In this document: positions 33,167 through 40,653 of the stretch, piece by piece
How positions within the stretch are numbered: position 1 is the first letter of the stretch
How the letters are laid out: each line of letters starts with the position of its first letter
Assembly: GCA_001920415.1 (NCBI GenBank)
Contig: MNJR01000027.1
Coordinates: 1 to 61,916 of the forward strand
Reading direction: 5' to 3'
Source: Acidobacteria bacterium 13_1_20CM_3_53_8
GTDB lineage: Bacteria > Acidobacteriota > Blastocatellia > Pyrinomonadales > Pyrinomonadaceae
DNA length: 61,916 bases
The notes under the pieces: generated by a model
Database searches by the model: none
Told to the model about the DNA's origin: nothing
The model's input: the letters and a program-made list of their open reading frames with translations, nothing else
Translations under genes and position numbers: made by a program

Positions 33167-36079
33167 GTGAAATCTGTGCTGACAACCAGGACGTGGGTGC
33201 TGCTGATAGTGGCGGCGCTCTTCACGACTGCCGGTGCGCTCAACTTCGCTCAGCGCCTCAAGCACAAACCCCCGCCCTGGGACGGAGTCGAGTGGACTAC
33301 TACGCGCGCAGGAATAGTCGCCCGTTCAGTCGAGCAGGGTTCAGCAGGAGCACGCGCAGGAATAATTCCGGGCGACCGCCTCATAGCCGTTAGCGAAAAC
33401 GACTCGGATTATGAGCAGGTCATCTTAGATCATGACATACAGATTTATTTGGATGACGCGGGAGTTGGCGGACATCTCTCATATTTAATAGAGCGACCGT
33501 CGAACCCGGAAGGAATACGCGACCGCTACGCAGACCTTTACAACATAGGTGCTGTTGAGAACTGGACGCCGCGCGATTTTTACCTGAATGTAATCGGCCT
33601 GGTCTATCTACTCGTAGGCTTCTTCGTGCTCTTCAAACAGGGCGGACGCGCCCCCTTCGTACTACATTTTACGACGCTCTGTCTAGCGGCTTTCGTCTTC
33701 CATTTTTACAAGCCCGTAGGAACTTACAAAGACCTGGACGCGGCCATTGGCTTTATAAAGAACGCTGCATTCATTCTGTTTGCGCCGCTCTTCCTGCATT
33801 TCTGTGCGATCTATCCTACGCGCCAGCATCTTTTTAATGAACGGCGTTGGCGCGCGGTTGTGCTCTACGTCCCATCGCTCTTTCTTCTGGCATTCGCCGC
33901 GCTCGTCTATTTCGTGCCCGACTCTACATCGTTCCACTTGCCTGAGAGAACAGTCGGCTGGTTCTATCAAGGGAGCTTCATATATTTCACGCTCGCGCTC
34001 GTAGCAAGCGCTGCGCTACTGATTCGCACTTATGTGAAGAGCAAAGTTGCGGTCGTTCGCCAGCAATTGAAGTGGGTGGTGTGGGGTTCGGTTCTTGCCA
34101 TTGCGCCTTTCACTTTGCTCTACGGCGTGAGCTATATATTCGGGACTGAGAGCGAGCGCTGGCTGACGGACGCCTCAATCCTCCCGCTCATAATCATCCC
34201 ACTCGCTTTCGGCTACTCGGTCGTGCGCTACCGTCTGATGGACGTTGAGTTGGTCGTGCGCCGCGTCTCCGTCTACGCGCTCACGACGCTCGCCATCTCT
34301 GTTCTGGTTGGCGTAGTCGTTTACGTCGCGGGTCGTTACGCATTGGGCGTCTCGGTCGTGCCGGAAGAGATAACTCTGCCGGTCGTCATAACGGTTCTGG
34401 CGATGACTGTGGTCGTAATGATAGCCGCGCCCGTCAAACATTTTTTGCAGGAGCGTGTTGACCGCATCTTCTACGGCGAGCGGTACGACTTACGAAACGG
34501 CCTTCTTGATTTCGGTCGCACGCTTTCGGCCACGACTACGCTTGAGCCGCTCTTGAACGCGCTCGTCAGTCGCCTTCAGCAAGTTCTGGACGTAGAGCGC
34601 GTGGCGATTTTTATAGAAGATGCGCGAGAGCCTGCGGGCTATCGTGTCGCGCGGGTCGTGGGGCTGTCGCCGACTATGATAGTGCCGCCGGATTTCCGCG
34701 AGATGATACGCGTGCGATCTGCCGAAACAGGGATAGTGCGCGCGGATGATTTAGACCTTGTGCCTGAGACGGCTGCGTTCGTTCGCCGCGCGCTTCATTA
34801 CTACGTGCCGTGCGTGGTGCGCGGGCGCATGGTCGCTGTGATTGGTCTGGGACGCTCGGCAGACGGCGCGCTTCTATCCAGCGAAGACGTTGAAATCCTG
34901 CGCACCGTTTCAGGTTACGTCGCCGTCGCAATCGAGAACAGCCTGCTCTACCAGGAGCAGCATGAGCGCGCAGCAGAGCTTGAGCTTCTGAAGGAATTCA
35001 ACGAATCCATAGTCGAGTCAATCAACGTGGGGCTTCTGGCAGTTGATCTTGACGGGCGCGTGACGGCCTGCAACTCCGCGCTGGAAGATATGCTGGGCGT
35101 GCGCCGCGACGAAGCGGTCGGTGAAAAGGTCGAAGACCTCTTCGCGGAAGATTTCGCAGACACGCTGCATCAGGTGTTGGGCCAATCGGGTTGGCGCATT
35201 GAAGAAGCGCGCAGCATCTACAAGCTGCACACGGCCACGCGGCGCGAGCGCTCGCTCGTGCTGAACATAGCGATTGCGCCGCTTCGCCCTGACTCGAACG
35301 ACCGCACGGGCGCGCTAGTGGTTCTGGAAGACGTAACTTCTCGCGCGCGTCTTGAAGAGCAGTTGCAACAGCGCGAAAAACTCTCTTCAATCGGATTGCT
35401 CGCCGCAGGTGTTGCGCACGAAGTGAACACGCCGCTCACAGGAGTCTCTTCTTACACGCAGATGCTTCTGGGGATGATTCCCGAAACAGACCCTAAGCAC
35501 ATGCTGCTTGAAAAGGTGAAGCTACAATCGGAACGCGCCTCAGACATTGTGAACAACCTCTTGAACTTCTCGCGCACGGGCAGCGCTACGGAATTCACAG
35601 AGGTTGATCTTCATAGAGTGCTGGACGACACGCTTCAACTGCTTGAGCCGCAACTGCGGCGCAGTCAGATAGAGTTGGTGCGAGATTATGAAGAAGGCTT
35701 GCCAAAAGTTTTCGGCAACGCAGGAAAGCTCCAACAAGTCTTCACTAATCTCATCTTGAACGCGCGCGACGCTATCCCCGCAGGCGGTCGCATTACTCTA
35801 TCAATGCGCTCGAATATAGATGACGATTCAGTTACGATTGAGATAGCGGACACAGGCATAGGCATCGCGCCCGAAAACGTGGCGAAGATTTACGATCCAT
35901 TCTACACAACAAAAGGCATAGGTCGCGGCACAGGCTTAGGCTTGGCCGTCACCTACGGCATAGTGCAAGAGCACTCCGGCCACATCACAGTCGAGAGCAT
36001 GCCCGGCAAAGGCACAATCTTCCGCATCACTCTCCCCACCGCACACGCTCGCACAAGATTGCAAGCAGCGAGCGACTGA
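33167..36079 (+). CDS. PDZ, multi-TM, GAF, PAS sensor histidine kinase
   Basis: 970 residues from GTG at 33167, chosen because GGAGAGG lies about 9 nt upstream. Order: N-terminal TM, PDZ-like domain (about 35-110, including SAGARAGIIPGDRLIAV), about eight to ten hydrophobic segments (residues 135-425), GAF (about 455-600), PAS (about 615-720), HisKA with His751 in AHEVNTPLTG, and HATPase with N-box NLILNARDAI and GTGLGLAVTYGI. Membrane sensor likely to phosphorylate the sigma-54 regulator at 39116, which is on the same strand. Between them the DNA holds the cassette-like insertion and one further gene. The PDZ domain at the start of a kinase is unusual. Confidence 0.9.
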   Translation: MKSVLTTRTWVLLIVAALFTTAGALNFAQRLKHKPPPWDGVEWTTTRAGIVARSVEQGSAGARAGIIPGDRLIAVSENDSDYEQVILDHDIQIYLDDAGVGGHLSYLIERPSNPEGIRDRYADLYNIGAVENWTPRDFYLNVIGLVYLLVGFFVLFKQGGRAPFVLHFTTLCLAAFVFHFYKPVGTYKDLDAAIGFIKNAAFILFAPLFLHFCAIYPTRQHLFNERRWRAVVLYVPSLFLLAFAALVYFVPDSTSFHLPERTVGWFYQGSFIYFTLALVASAALLIRTYVKSKVAVVRQQLKWVVWGSVLAIAPFTLLYGVSYIFGTESERWLTDASILPLIIIPLAFGYSVVRYRLMDVELVVRRVSVYALTTLAISVLVGVVVYVAGRYALGVSVVPEEITLPVVITVLAMTVVVMIAAPVKHFLQERVDRIFYGERYDLRNGLLDFGRTLSATTTLEPLLNALVSRLQQVLDVERVAIFIEDAREPAGYRVARVVGLSPTMIVPPDFREMIRVRSAETGIVRADDLDLVPETAAFVRRALHYYVPCVVRGRMVAVIGLGRSADGALLSSEDVEILRTVSGYVAVAIENSLLYQEQHERAAELELLKEFNESIVESINVGLLAVDLDGRVTACNSALEDMLGVRRDEAVGEKVEDLFAEDFADTLHQVLGQSGWRIEEARSIYKLHTATRRERSLVLNIAIAPLRPDSNDRTGALVVLEDVTSRARLEEQLQQREKLSSIGLLAAGVAHEVNTPLTGVSSYTQMLLGMIPETDPKHMLLEKVKLQSERASDIVNNLLNFSRTGSATEFTEVDLHRVLDDTLQLLEPQLRRSQIELVRDYEEGLPKVFGNAGKLQQVFTNLILNARDAIPAGGRITLSMRSNIDDDSVTIEIADTGIGIAPENVAKIYDPFYTTKGIGRGTGLGLAVTYGIVQEHSGHITVESMPGKGTIFRITLPTAHARTRLQAASD

Positions 36080-36082
36080 TTA

Positions 36083-36122
36083 AGGTAAAAGTAAAAAGGT
36101 AAAAGGCAAAAGTAAGGACAAA
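36083..36122 (+). repeat. left half of a split AAAAGGC fold-back repeat
   Basis: Units GGTAAAA, GTAAAAA, GGTAAAA, GGCAAAA, then TAAGGACAAAG. It is a complete left arm with no inverse partner nearby. The partner is at 37572-37621 and starts with CTTTGTCC, complementary to the GGACAAAG here. It begins 3 nt after the kinase stop codon. Confidence 0.85.
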
Positions 36123-36143
36123 GGCATTTCTTTAGAATTGTTT

Positions 36144-36183
36144 GTCTAACGCTCGAATCCGCCCCGCGCATGAAGCCTTAGAT
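36144..36183 (-). other. attC-like recombination site after antitoxin-like cassette gene
   Basis: Read on the minus strand, a segment beginning ATCTAAGGCTTC ends with GGATTCGAGCGTTAGAC. The outer boxes ATCTAAG and GTTAGAC are imperfect inverse copies and GTTAGAC matches the integron core GTTRRRY. At about 40 nt it is shorter than usual attC sites. Position directly after the stop codon of the gene at 36198 is as expected for a cassette. Confidence 0.45.
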
Positions 36184-36197
36184 AAGCACTTCGTAGC

Positions 36198-36401
36198 TCA
36201 TTCACGCGCGCCTTCGATCTCTTTTATAGCTTGGGAAAAAGAGATAGCTTCATCACCAGATGATTTAGCCTCATCATAAGCACGGATGGATTCAAGCTCC
36301 TCTTGCGCTTCGAGCAATTCAAAATATCGCTCCACATCAAGCAATACTGCTGTGCGATTTCCGCTTTCATCCACGACAAACTGTTCTTTAGTCACGCTCA
36401 T
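36198..36401 (-). CDS. Phd/YefM-type antitoxin-like small protein
   Basis: 67 residues from ATG at 36401 with GGAGGTG 6 nt upstream. VTKEQFVVDESGNRTAVLLDVERYFELLEAQEELESI is the pattern of Phd/YefM-like antitoxins (short N-terminal strand, then helices, then an acidic flexible tail). No toxin gene lies next to it, which is common for cassette-borne antitoxins. Its base composition is lower in G+C than the flanks. It is the first gene of the cassette-like block, on the minus strand, opposite the kinase. Confidence 0.7.
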   Translation of the reverse strand: MSVTKEQFVVDESGNRTAVLLDVERYFELLEAQEELESIRAYDEAKSSGDEAISFSQAIKEIEGARE

Positions 36402-36467
36402 AAAAAGCACCTCCAAGCAGTAAGTTTATCCTCGAATTGAGATTACTACCAGCACTTAACTGGCGAA

Positions 36468-36575
36468 GTATAACGCCTGAATTCATCGCCGCGAGAGCAA
36501 TAATTCAACCCCCGCCGCAATCATGAATAATGAAAGGCTCGCAAGTCGAGCATCCGGTTGAATGAGTTGTTAGAC
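36468..36575 (-). other. attC-like recombination site after the membrane cassette gene
   Basis: Read on the minus strand, it starts GTCTAACAACTCATTCAACC and ends TGAATTCAGGCGTTATAC, with inverted boxes (GTCTAAC against GTTATAC, and ATTCA against TGAAT). Length of 108 nt is in the usual attC range. It lies directly downstream of the gene at 36608-37186. The internal part includes GGCTCGCAAGTCGAGC, a stem. Confidence 0.6.
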
Positions 36576-36607
36576 GCGGTATGGATGAGCATTCGGCTCA
36601 CTATTAT

Positions 36608-37186
36608 TCATCTCAAAAGCTTGTTGAGATTATTGGACAGTAACCAAACAGCTCTATCCCACACCATATTAGTCCATACTACAAGCTCGTTTGATGGCGG
36701 AACATACTGAGAGTGGATAGACCTTTCCTCAAATGGCCAGACTTTAGCAAATCGCTCTTGATGCTCCTTAATCCTTTTAATTACCTCTGCGAGGTCATAA
36801 TTCTCTGATAGCGACATCATTAACCTAACTATCTTATCAATCTCAAAAGTAAGTTGGTCATACCTTTGCCAGAATTCATCGGATTGAAGAAAGGCTTGAC
36901 TTTTTATCCTGACAGTAAATCTCTTGGTGAACATTCCCGCCCTTTTCTCATTGGCTGGCGAGGCTTTGTCGATTTCAAAATTACTATTTCGAATGTGACC
37001 ATAAATCACTGATATGATAGAGTTCAAATCGTTCCCAACCTCTTCAAGAAGTTGCAGTGACTTTTCTCGTATCTTGTCTTTTTTCGCTCTGCGCTCCGTG
37101 AGTCTAGTGAAAAGATAACTCCCTATTGTCAATGTCAGTAAGGTTAAGATAATAGGCTTACTGAGAAATGTTAAGACATATTCCAT
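36608..37186 (-). CDS. cassette-borne single-pass membrane protein of unknown function
   Basis: 192 residues. ATG with GAGGAA 5-6 nt upstream. Residues 7-27 (FLSKPIILTLLTLTIGSYLF) form one transmembrane segment, followed by TRLTERRAKKDKIREKSLQL, a positively charged amphipathic stretch, and then a helix-rich soluble domain. The gene is rich in A+T compared with neighbours. Not a family I can name; similar small membrane proteins occur in integron cassettes in my memory, which is weak support. An attC-like site follows its stop, and another cassette precedes it. Confidence 0.72.
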   Translation of the reverse strand: MEYVLTFLSKPIILTLLTLTIGSYLFTRLTERRAKKDKIREKSLQLLEEVGNDLNSIISVIYGHIRNSNFEIDKASPANEKRAGMFTKRFTVRIKSQAFLQSDEFWQRYDQLTFEIDKIVRLMMSLSENYDLAEVIKRIKEHQERFAKVWPFEERSIHSQYVPPSNELVVWTNMVWDRAVWLLSNNLNKLLR

Positions 37187-37223
37187 AATCGTTCCTCACG
37201 AAGATTGTAGTTTAGGAATTAGC

Positions 37224-37246
37224 GTCTAACGCCTTATTAGGCGTCC
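37224..37246 (-). other. attC remnant after DUF2442 cassette gene
   Basis: The minus strand has ACGCCTAATAAGGCGTTAGAC: a GCCTAAT / GTTAGAC pair with an AAGGCG core. It is much shorter than a full attC, so it is at best a partial or deleted site. It sits after the stop codon of the gene at 37257 and before the next gene start, as a cassette boundary would. Confidence 0.35.
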
Positions 37247-37256
37247 TTGTCCGTAA

Positions 37257-37508
37257 CTACGCGAAGCTTGATTCGCTAATAACAACGCTCTCTAAATATA
37301 AAGTTTCCGGGCTGATGTTTTGCTCGTTGGGCCATTGCACAGTTCCGAATGCCACCTTAACTTTTTTGAAAAAGTTTATATCCTTTAGCTCTGTGAAAAT
37401 CCCATGCTCAAGGTAAGGTGTCATATAGAATCTTCTAACACTGCCGTCGTCAAACTTCAGGTCGAGTGAGAAGTCATCGTTAGCCGTTGCTGCTACGGCT
37501 TTGGTCAT
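37257..37508 (-). CDS. DUF2442-domain protein
   Basis: 83 residues, ATG with AGGATT upstream. LDLKFDDGSVRRFYMTPYLEHGIFTELKDINFFKKVKVAFGTVQWPNEQNISPETLYLES matches the DUF2442 pattern closely (a short beta-rich domain with a conserved WPN...ISPETLY segment). Function unknown; DUF2442 genes are often found near toxin-antitoxin pairs, mobile elements and integrons. AT-rich. The first gene of the cassette block in the direction of transcription. Confidence 0.82.
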   Translation of the reverse strand: MTKAVAATANDDFSLDLKFDDGSVRRFYMTPYLEHGIFTELKDINFFKKVKVAFGTVQWPNEQNISPETLYLESVVISESSFA

Positions 37509-37571
37509 AAATAATCCTAAAACATGGATATGACAGGCATCCTCTTCTTCCTTTCAATTCGGATTATATCA

Positions 37572-37621
37572 CTTTGTCCGTGCATCTAACTTTTGCCTTT
37601 TTACTTTTACCTTTTGCCTTC
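37572..37621 (+). repeat. right half of a split AAAAGGC fold-back repeat
   Basis: Reads CTTTGTCC, then TTTTGCC, TTTTTAC, TTTTACC, TTTTGCC: the inverse of the left half at 36083-36122, extending with the 8-bp GGACAAAG/CTTTGTCC match. The two halves are 1.45 kb apart with three genes between. Confidence 0.85.
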
Positions 37622-37684
37622 TTTGCGTATACTCCTCACGCGAAATCCCTGTCATTACCTCTTGCATAGAAAGGAGCGTGCGCG

Positions 37685-38686
37685 GTGCGTAAGCGAATCA
37701 GCATCTTGCTTGTCACAAGCGTCTTTTTATGCGTAGCGAGCTTGTGTGTGGTTGACGTTAATCGCGTTCGCGCGAAGAGAATTGCGCCCGTTGCTCAACA
37801 GGGCGCGAGCGAGCGCGTTACGATTACTATGCGCTCTCTTGTTCCCGGCGCTTCGGGTACGCTTCTTCTCCGTGCGCGCAGCCGTCAGGTGAGACTTTCT
37901 ACGCATGGACTCACACGCCCCGAATCGCTTGACCCGCGCGCGCGCGTCTTTATGGTCTGGGCCGTTGGCGCGGATGGTCGGATCCTAAAGCTCGGACAAT
38001 TGAAGACGGATGCACAGGGCGGCGCGCTCGCGTTCACAGTTCAACCGGCGCTTGAGCCTTACAGCGTTATCGTGACAGCAGAACAGAACGCGCTCGCCCT
38101 CAGACCGTCGGGCGTGCCTGTTCTTTCGACGCGCGCGCGCGAGGTCTCAACGCCACAGCCTCTCAGCACAAACGATGAAGCAAGGCAAGGGCATGAGCGT
38201 TCGGTCAACGACGTGCGAGCTACACGCACAAGCGCTCACGTTCCCACAACCGATTTCTATTCGATTGTAGACGCTGCGCTCGGCTCAGGCCGCACGCTAT
38301 TTCTGACAGGCGCGCCCATGTTGCCGAGAGCGCGCGGCGTTGCACACGTTGCTGTTATCGGTGGAACAGCATTCGTCCGAGCGCGTCTGGCAAATCTGCC
38401 TGCGCCTTCCGCTCTTGGCGCGAGCGAATACGTTTTGTGGGGTCGCTTGCGCGATGGTCGCGCCATTTACATGGGAAGCCTTCCGGCGCGCAGCCTAAAC
38501 GGCAGTGACATTTACGTTCGCCTGAACAACGCAGGCTTCGATGACTTCAATCTGTTCGTGACTGCGGAAAAGACGCGCCCAGCAATATTTCCTTCTAACC
38601 GCCGCGTGCTCGTCACACGCGAATCCACACGACGCACGCGACGACCGCACCGCAGACGTAGAAGGCGCAGGCACGTGAGCGCCTGA
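37685..38686 (+). CDS. exported protein with two RskA-like domains and an arginine-rich tail
   Basis: 333 residues, GTG start with AAGGAG 10 nt upstream. Signal peptide (SILLVTSVFLCVASLCVV). Two similar domains: one with RVFMVWAVGADGRILKLG and one with SEYVLWGRLRDGRAIYMG. The Y-x-L-W-x-x-x-x-G-x-x-x-x-x-G pattern resembles the C-terminal periplasmic domain of anti-sigma-K (RskA) proteins, here without the N-terminal anti-sigma domain. The final 20 residues are nearly all Arg and His, a very basic tail not seen in the family. Located between the kinase and its likely regulator. Confidence 0.75.
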   Translation: MRKRISILLVTSVFLCVASLCVVDVNRVRAKRIAPVAQQGASERVTITMRSLVPGASGTLLLRARSRQVRLSTHGLTRPESLDPRARVFMVWAVGADGRILKLGQLKTDAQGGALAFTVQPALEPYSVIVTAEQNALALRPSGVPVLSTRAREVSTPQPLSTNDEARQGHERSVNDVRATRTSAHVPTTDFYSIVDAALGSGRTLFLTGAPMLPRARGVAHVAVIGGTAFVRARLANLPAPSALGASEYVLWGRLRDGRAIYMGSLPARSLNGSDIYVRLNNAGFDDFNLFVTAEKTRPAIFPSNRRVLVTRESTRRTRRPHRRRRRRRHVSA

Positions 38687-38713
38687 GCAAGCTTGAATTA
38701 AGAGTCTCATCAG

Positions 38714-38779
38714 GAACGAGTGAAAGATTTCAAATTTCAAATCTGAGATTACAAATCTGAAATCTTTCACTCGTTTTTC
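38714..38779. repeat. fold-back repeat, AAATTTC family with T-tract
   Basis: A stem of about 25 bp: ACGAGTGAAAGATTTC and its inverse enclose a short AAATTTC/AAATCTG array. It ends in CGTTTTTC, so it also has the form of an intrinsic terminator for the RskA-like gene. Distinct from others in having a T-tract. Confidence 0.85.
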
Positions 38780-38790
38780 TTAGCTTCTAC

Positions 38791-38840
38791 AGCGTCTTGG
38801 CGTGAAAAAACCATCTCACGCTCTCTGGCGCAAAGACGCT
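38791..38840. repeat. fold-back repeat, CTTTGCG family (imperfect)
   Basis: AGCGTCTTGGCGTGA against TCACGCTCTCTGGCGCAAAGACGCT. Similar units to 10258 and 40574 but with bulges. Confidence 0.65.
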
Positions 38841-38982
38841 AAGACGAGACGCAAAGAGGTGTTGAATTGCTCTCTTGATGAAAATCTCCCACTAACCCAC
38901 ACTTTTCCCTTTCCACTCACGAACCGTTATAATGAGCAAGCTCGCGCACATGGTTTGATTAGGCGAAAGCAAATCGAGCGTA

Positions 38983-39100
38983 AGGAAAGGCAAAAGTAAA
39001 AAGTCAAAAGGCAAAAGTTAGGACAAAAGCATTTTAATTAAAGCGGTTTCAGCCTTCCTTTTACCTTTTGCCTTTTACCTTTTGCCTTTCCTTTGCCTTC
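38983..39100. repeat. fold-back repeat, AAAAGGC family
   Basis: Left arm with GCAAAAG, TCAAAAG, GCAAAAG units and right arm with CTTTTACC, TTTTGCC, TTTTACC, TTTTGCC. The loop starts TTAGGACAAAAGCATTTTAA, close to the loops of 36083 and 25512. It forms the leader of the sigma-54 regulator gene. Confidence 0.9.
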
Positions 39101-39115
39101 TCAGCGAGTTTTGTT

Positions 39116-40543
39116 ATGAATAAGGCTGTGCGAATGGCGAAGAAGGGTTCTGTGCTCGTCGTTGATGACGAGGAGATAATGCGCGATGTGCTGGAGACGC
39201 TGTTGTCTGCGGAAGGCTATCGCGTTGATCTGGCGAAGACAGGCGAAGATGGATTGGAAGCTTACGGGCGTCGCGCTTATGACGTTGTGCTACTGGATGT
39301 CTCCATGCCGGGCATGGGCGGCCTTCGCGCGCTCGAAGAGTTTTTGAAATTGGACGCGGAGGCCGTAGTCATAATGATTACCGCTTACGCCACATTCGAC
39401 ACGGCTGTATCGGCTTGGGAACGCGGCGCTGCGGGCTGCATACGCAAGCCTTTTCAGAACGAGCAGATTCTAAGGCAAGTCGCTGCGGGCGTGAAGCGTC
39501 GCCGCAAAGAGGAGGAGCGACAGACCTTAAGGCGCGCGATGAGCCGCGCTGTTGATCGTGGCGCAATCATAGGCCGCTCAGATGTCATGCAGCAGGTCTT
39601 TCGTCTGGTTGATCAGGTCGCGCCCGCTCGCTCGACCGTGCTGATTACGGGCGAGTCAGGCACTGGCAAAGAACTCATTGCGAAAGCTATTCACGAGGCT
39701 AGCACGCGCACACAGAAACCTTTTGTCACAGTCAACTCTTCCAACATTCCTTCCGAGCTTCTTGAATCGGAACTCTTCGGGCACACGCGCGGCGCATTCA
39801 CGGGCGCTGTCGCCGCGAAGAAGGGATTGTTTGAAGTTGCAGACGGCGGCTCGATTTTTCTTGATGAGATAGGAGACATCCCGCCCGAAACTCAGGTTCG
39901 TCTGCTGCGCGTGATTCAAGAGCGTGAGTTTACACCTTTGGGCGACACAAGCCCGCGCCGCGTTGACGTGCGCATCATCGCCGCAACCAATATTGATCTG
40001 AAAGAGGCTGTGAAGCAGGGAATTTTCCGAGAGGATTTGTATTACAGATTGTCTGTTGTCCCGATTGAATTGCCGCCTTTGCGTGACCGCCGCGAAGACG
40101 TGCTGCCGCTGGCGCAGCATTTTATACGAAAGTACAACGAAGAGAACGCTCGTCGTGTGTCCGAGCAGATAGCCCCTGATGTTCTGGCGCTCATGGAAAG
40201 CTACACATGGCCGGGCAATGTCAGGGAGCTTGAGAACGCTATAGAGCGCGCGGTCGTTATAGCGCCGGGCAACGAGGTAACGCGCGAATGCCTGCGACCG
40301 GAAATCAGCGATCCTGAAACAGCGCGTGCTCTAATGCGAGAAGGCGCGAGCGGCTCCGCACAACTGGACATCAGTCGCGGCGTAAATTTCTACGACGAGG
40401 TGCGCCGCTTCGAGATTGACCTCATACGCCGCGCGCTGGAACAAACGGGCGGCCATCAATCGCGCGCCGCGCGACTTCTCGGAATGAACGCCACCACGCT
40501 CAATTCCAAAATCAAAACCTACAACATCAGCCTGCGTTCATAG
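39116..40543 (+). CDS. sigma-54-dependent response regulator (NtrC type)
   Basis: 475 residues from the ATG at 39116; a longer ORF start upstream reads into the repeat, and a second ATG six codons on is also possible. Receiver domain (about 10-125) with phospho-acceptor Asp61 in LLDVSMPG. AAA+ domain with Walker A GESGTGKE, GAFTGA sigma-54 contact loop, and Walker B FLDEIGD. C-terminal Fis-type helix-turn-helix (QSRAARLLGMNATTLNSKI). Activates sigma-54 promoters on phosphorylation; the likely kinase partner is the one at 33167. Confidence 0.96.
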   Translation: MNKAVRMAKKGSVLVVDDEEIMRDVLETLLSAEGYRVDLAKTGEDGLEAYGRRAYDVVLLDVSMPGMGGLRALEEFLKLDAEAVVIMITAYATFDTAVSAWERGAAGCIRKPFQNEQILRQVAAGVKRRRKEEERQTLRRAMSRAVDRGAIIGRSDVMQQVFRLVDQVAPARSTVLITGESGTGKELIAKAIHEASTRTQKPFVTVNSSNIPSELLESELFGHTRGAFTGAVAAKKGLFEVADGGSIFLDEIGDIPPETQVRLLRVIQEREFTPLGDTSPRRVDVRIIAATNIDLKEAVKQGIFREDLYYRLSVVPIELPPLRDRREDVLPLAQHFIRKYNEENARRVSEQIAPDVLALMESYTWPGNVRELENAIERAVVIAPGNEVTRECLRPEISDPETARALMREGASGSAQLDISRGVNFYDEVRRFEIDLIRRALEQTGGHQSRAARLLGMNATTLNSKIKTYNISLRS

Positions 40544-40573
40544 AGTTCATCAAGAAACTATTAGACACAATCT

Positions 40574-40653
40574 CTTGCGCCTTTTCTTAGCGACTTTGCG
40601 TCTTTGCGTGAAATCTATCCTCACGCAAAGTCGCAAAGCGAGAGCGCAAAGGT
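40574..40653. repeat. fold-back repeat, CTTTGCG family
   Basis: CTTTGCG, TCTTTGCGTGA against TCACGCAAAG, TCGCAAAG, CGAGAGCGCAAAGG. It abuts the stop codon of the GGDEF gene and lies between two convergent genes. Confidence 0.88.

Noticed and set aside
36198-37508. A complete toxin-antitoxin pair in the cassette block
   Set aside because: Only an antitoxin-like protein is recognisable; the other two products do not resemble known toxins.
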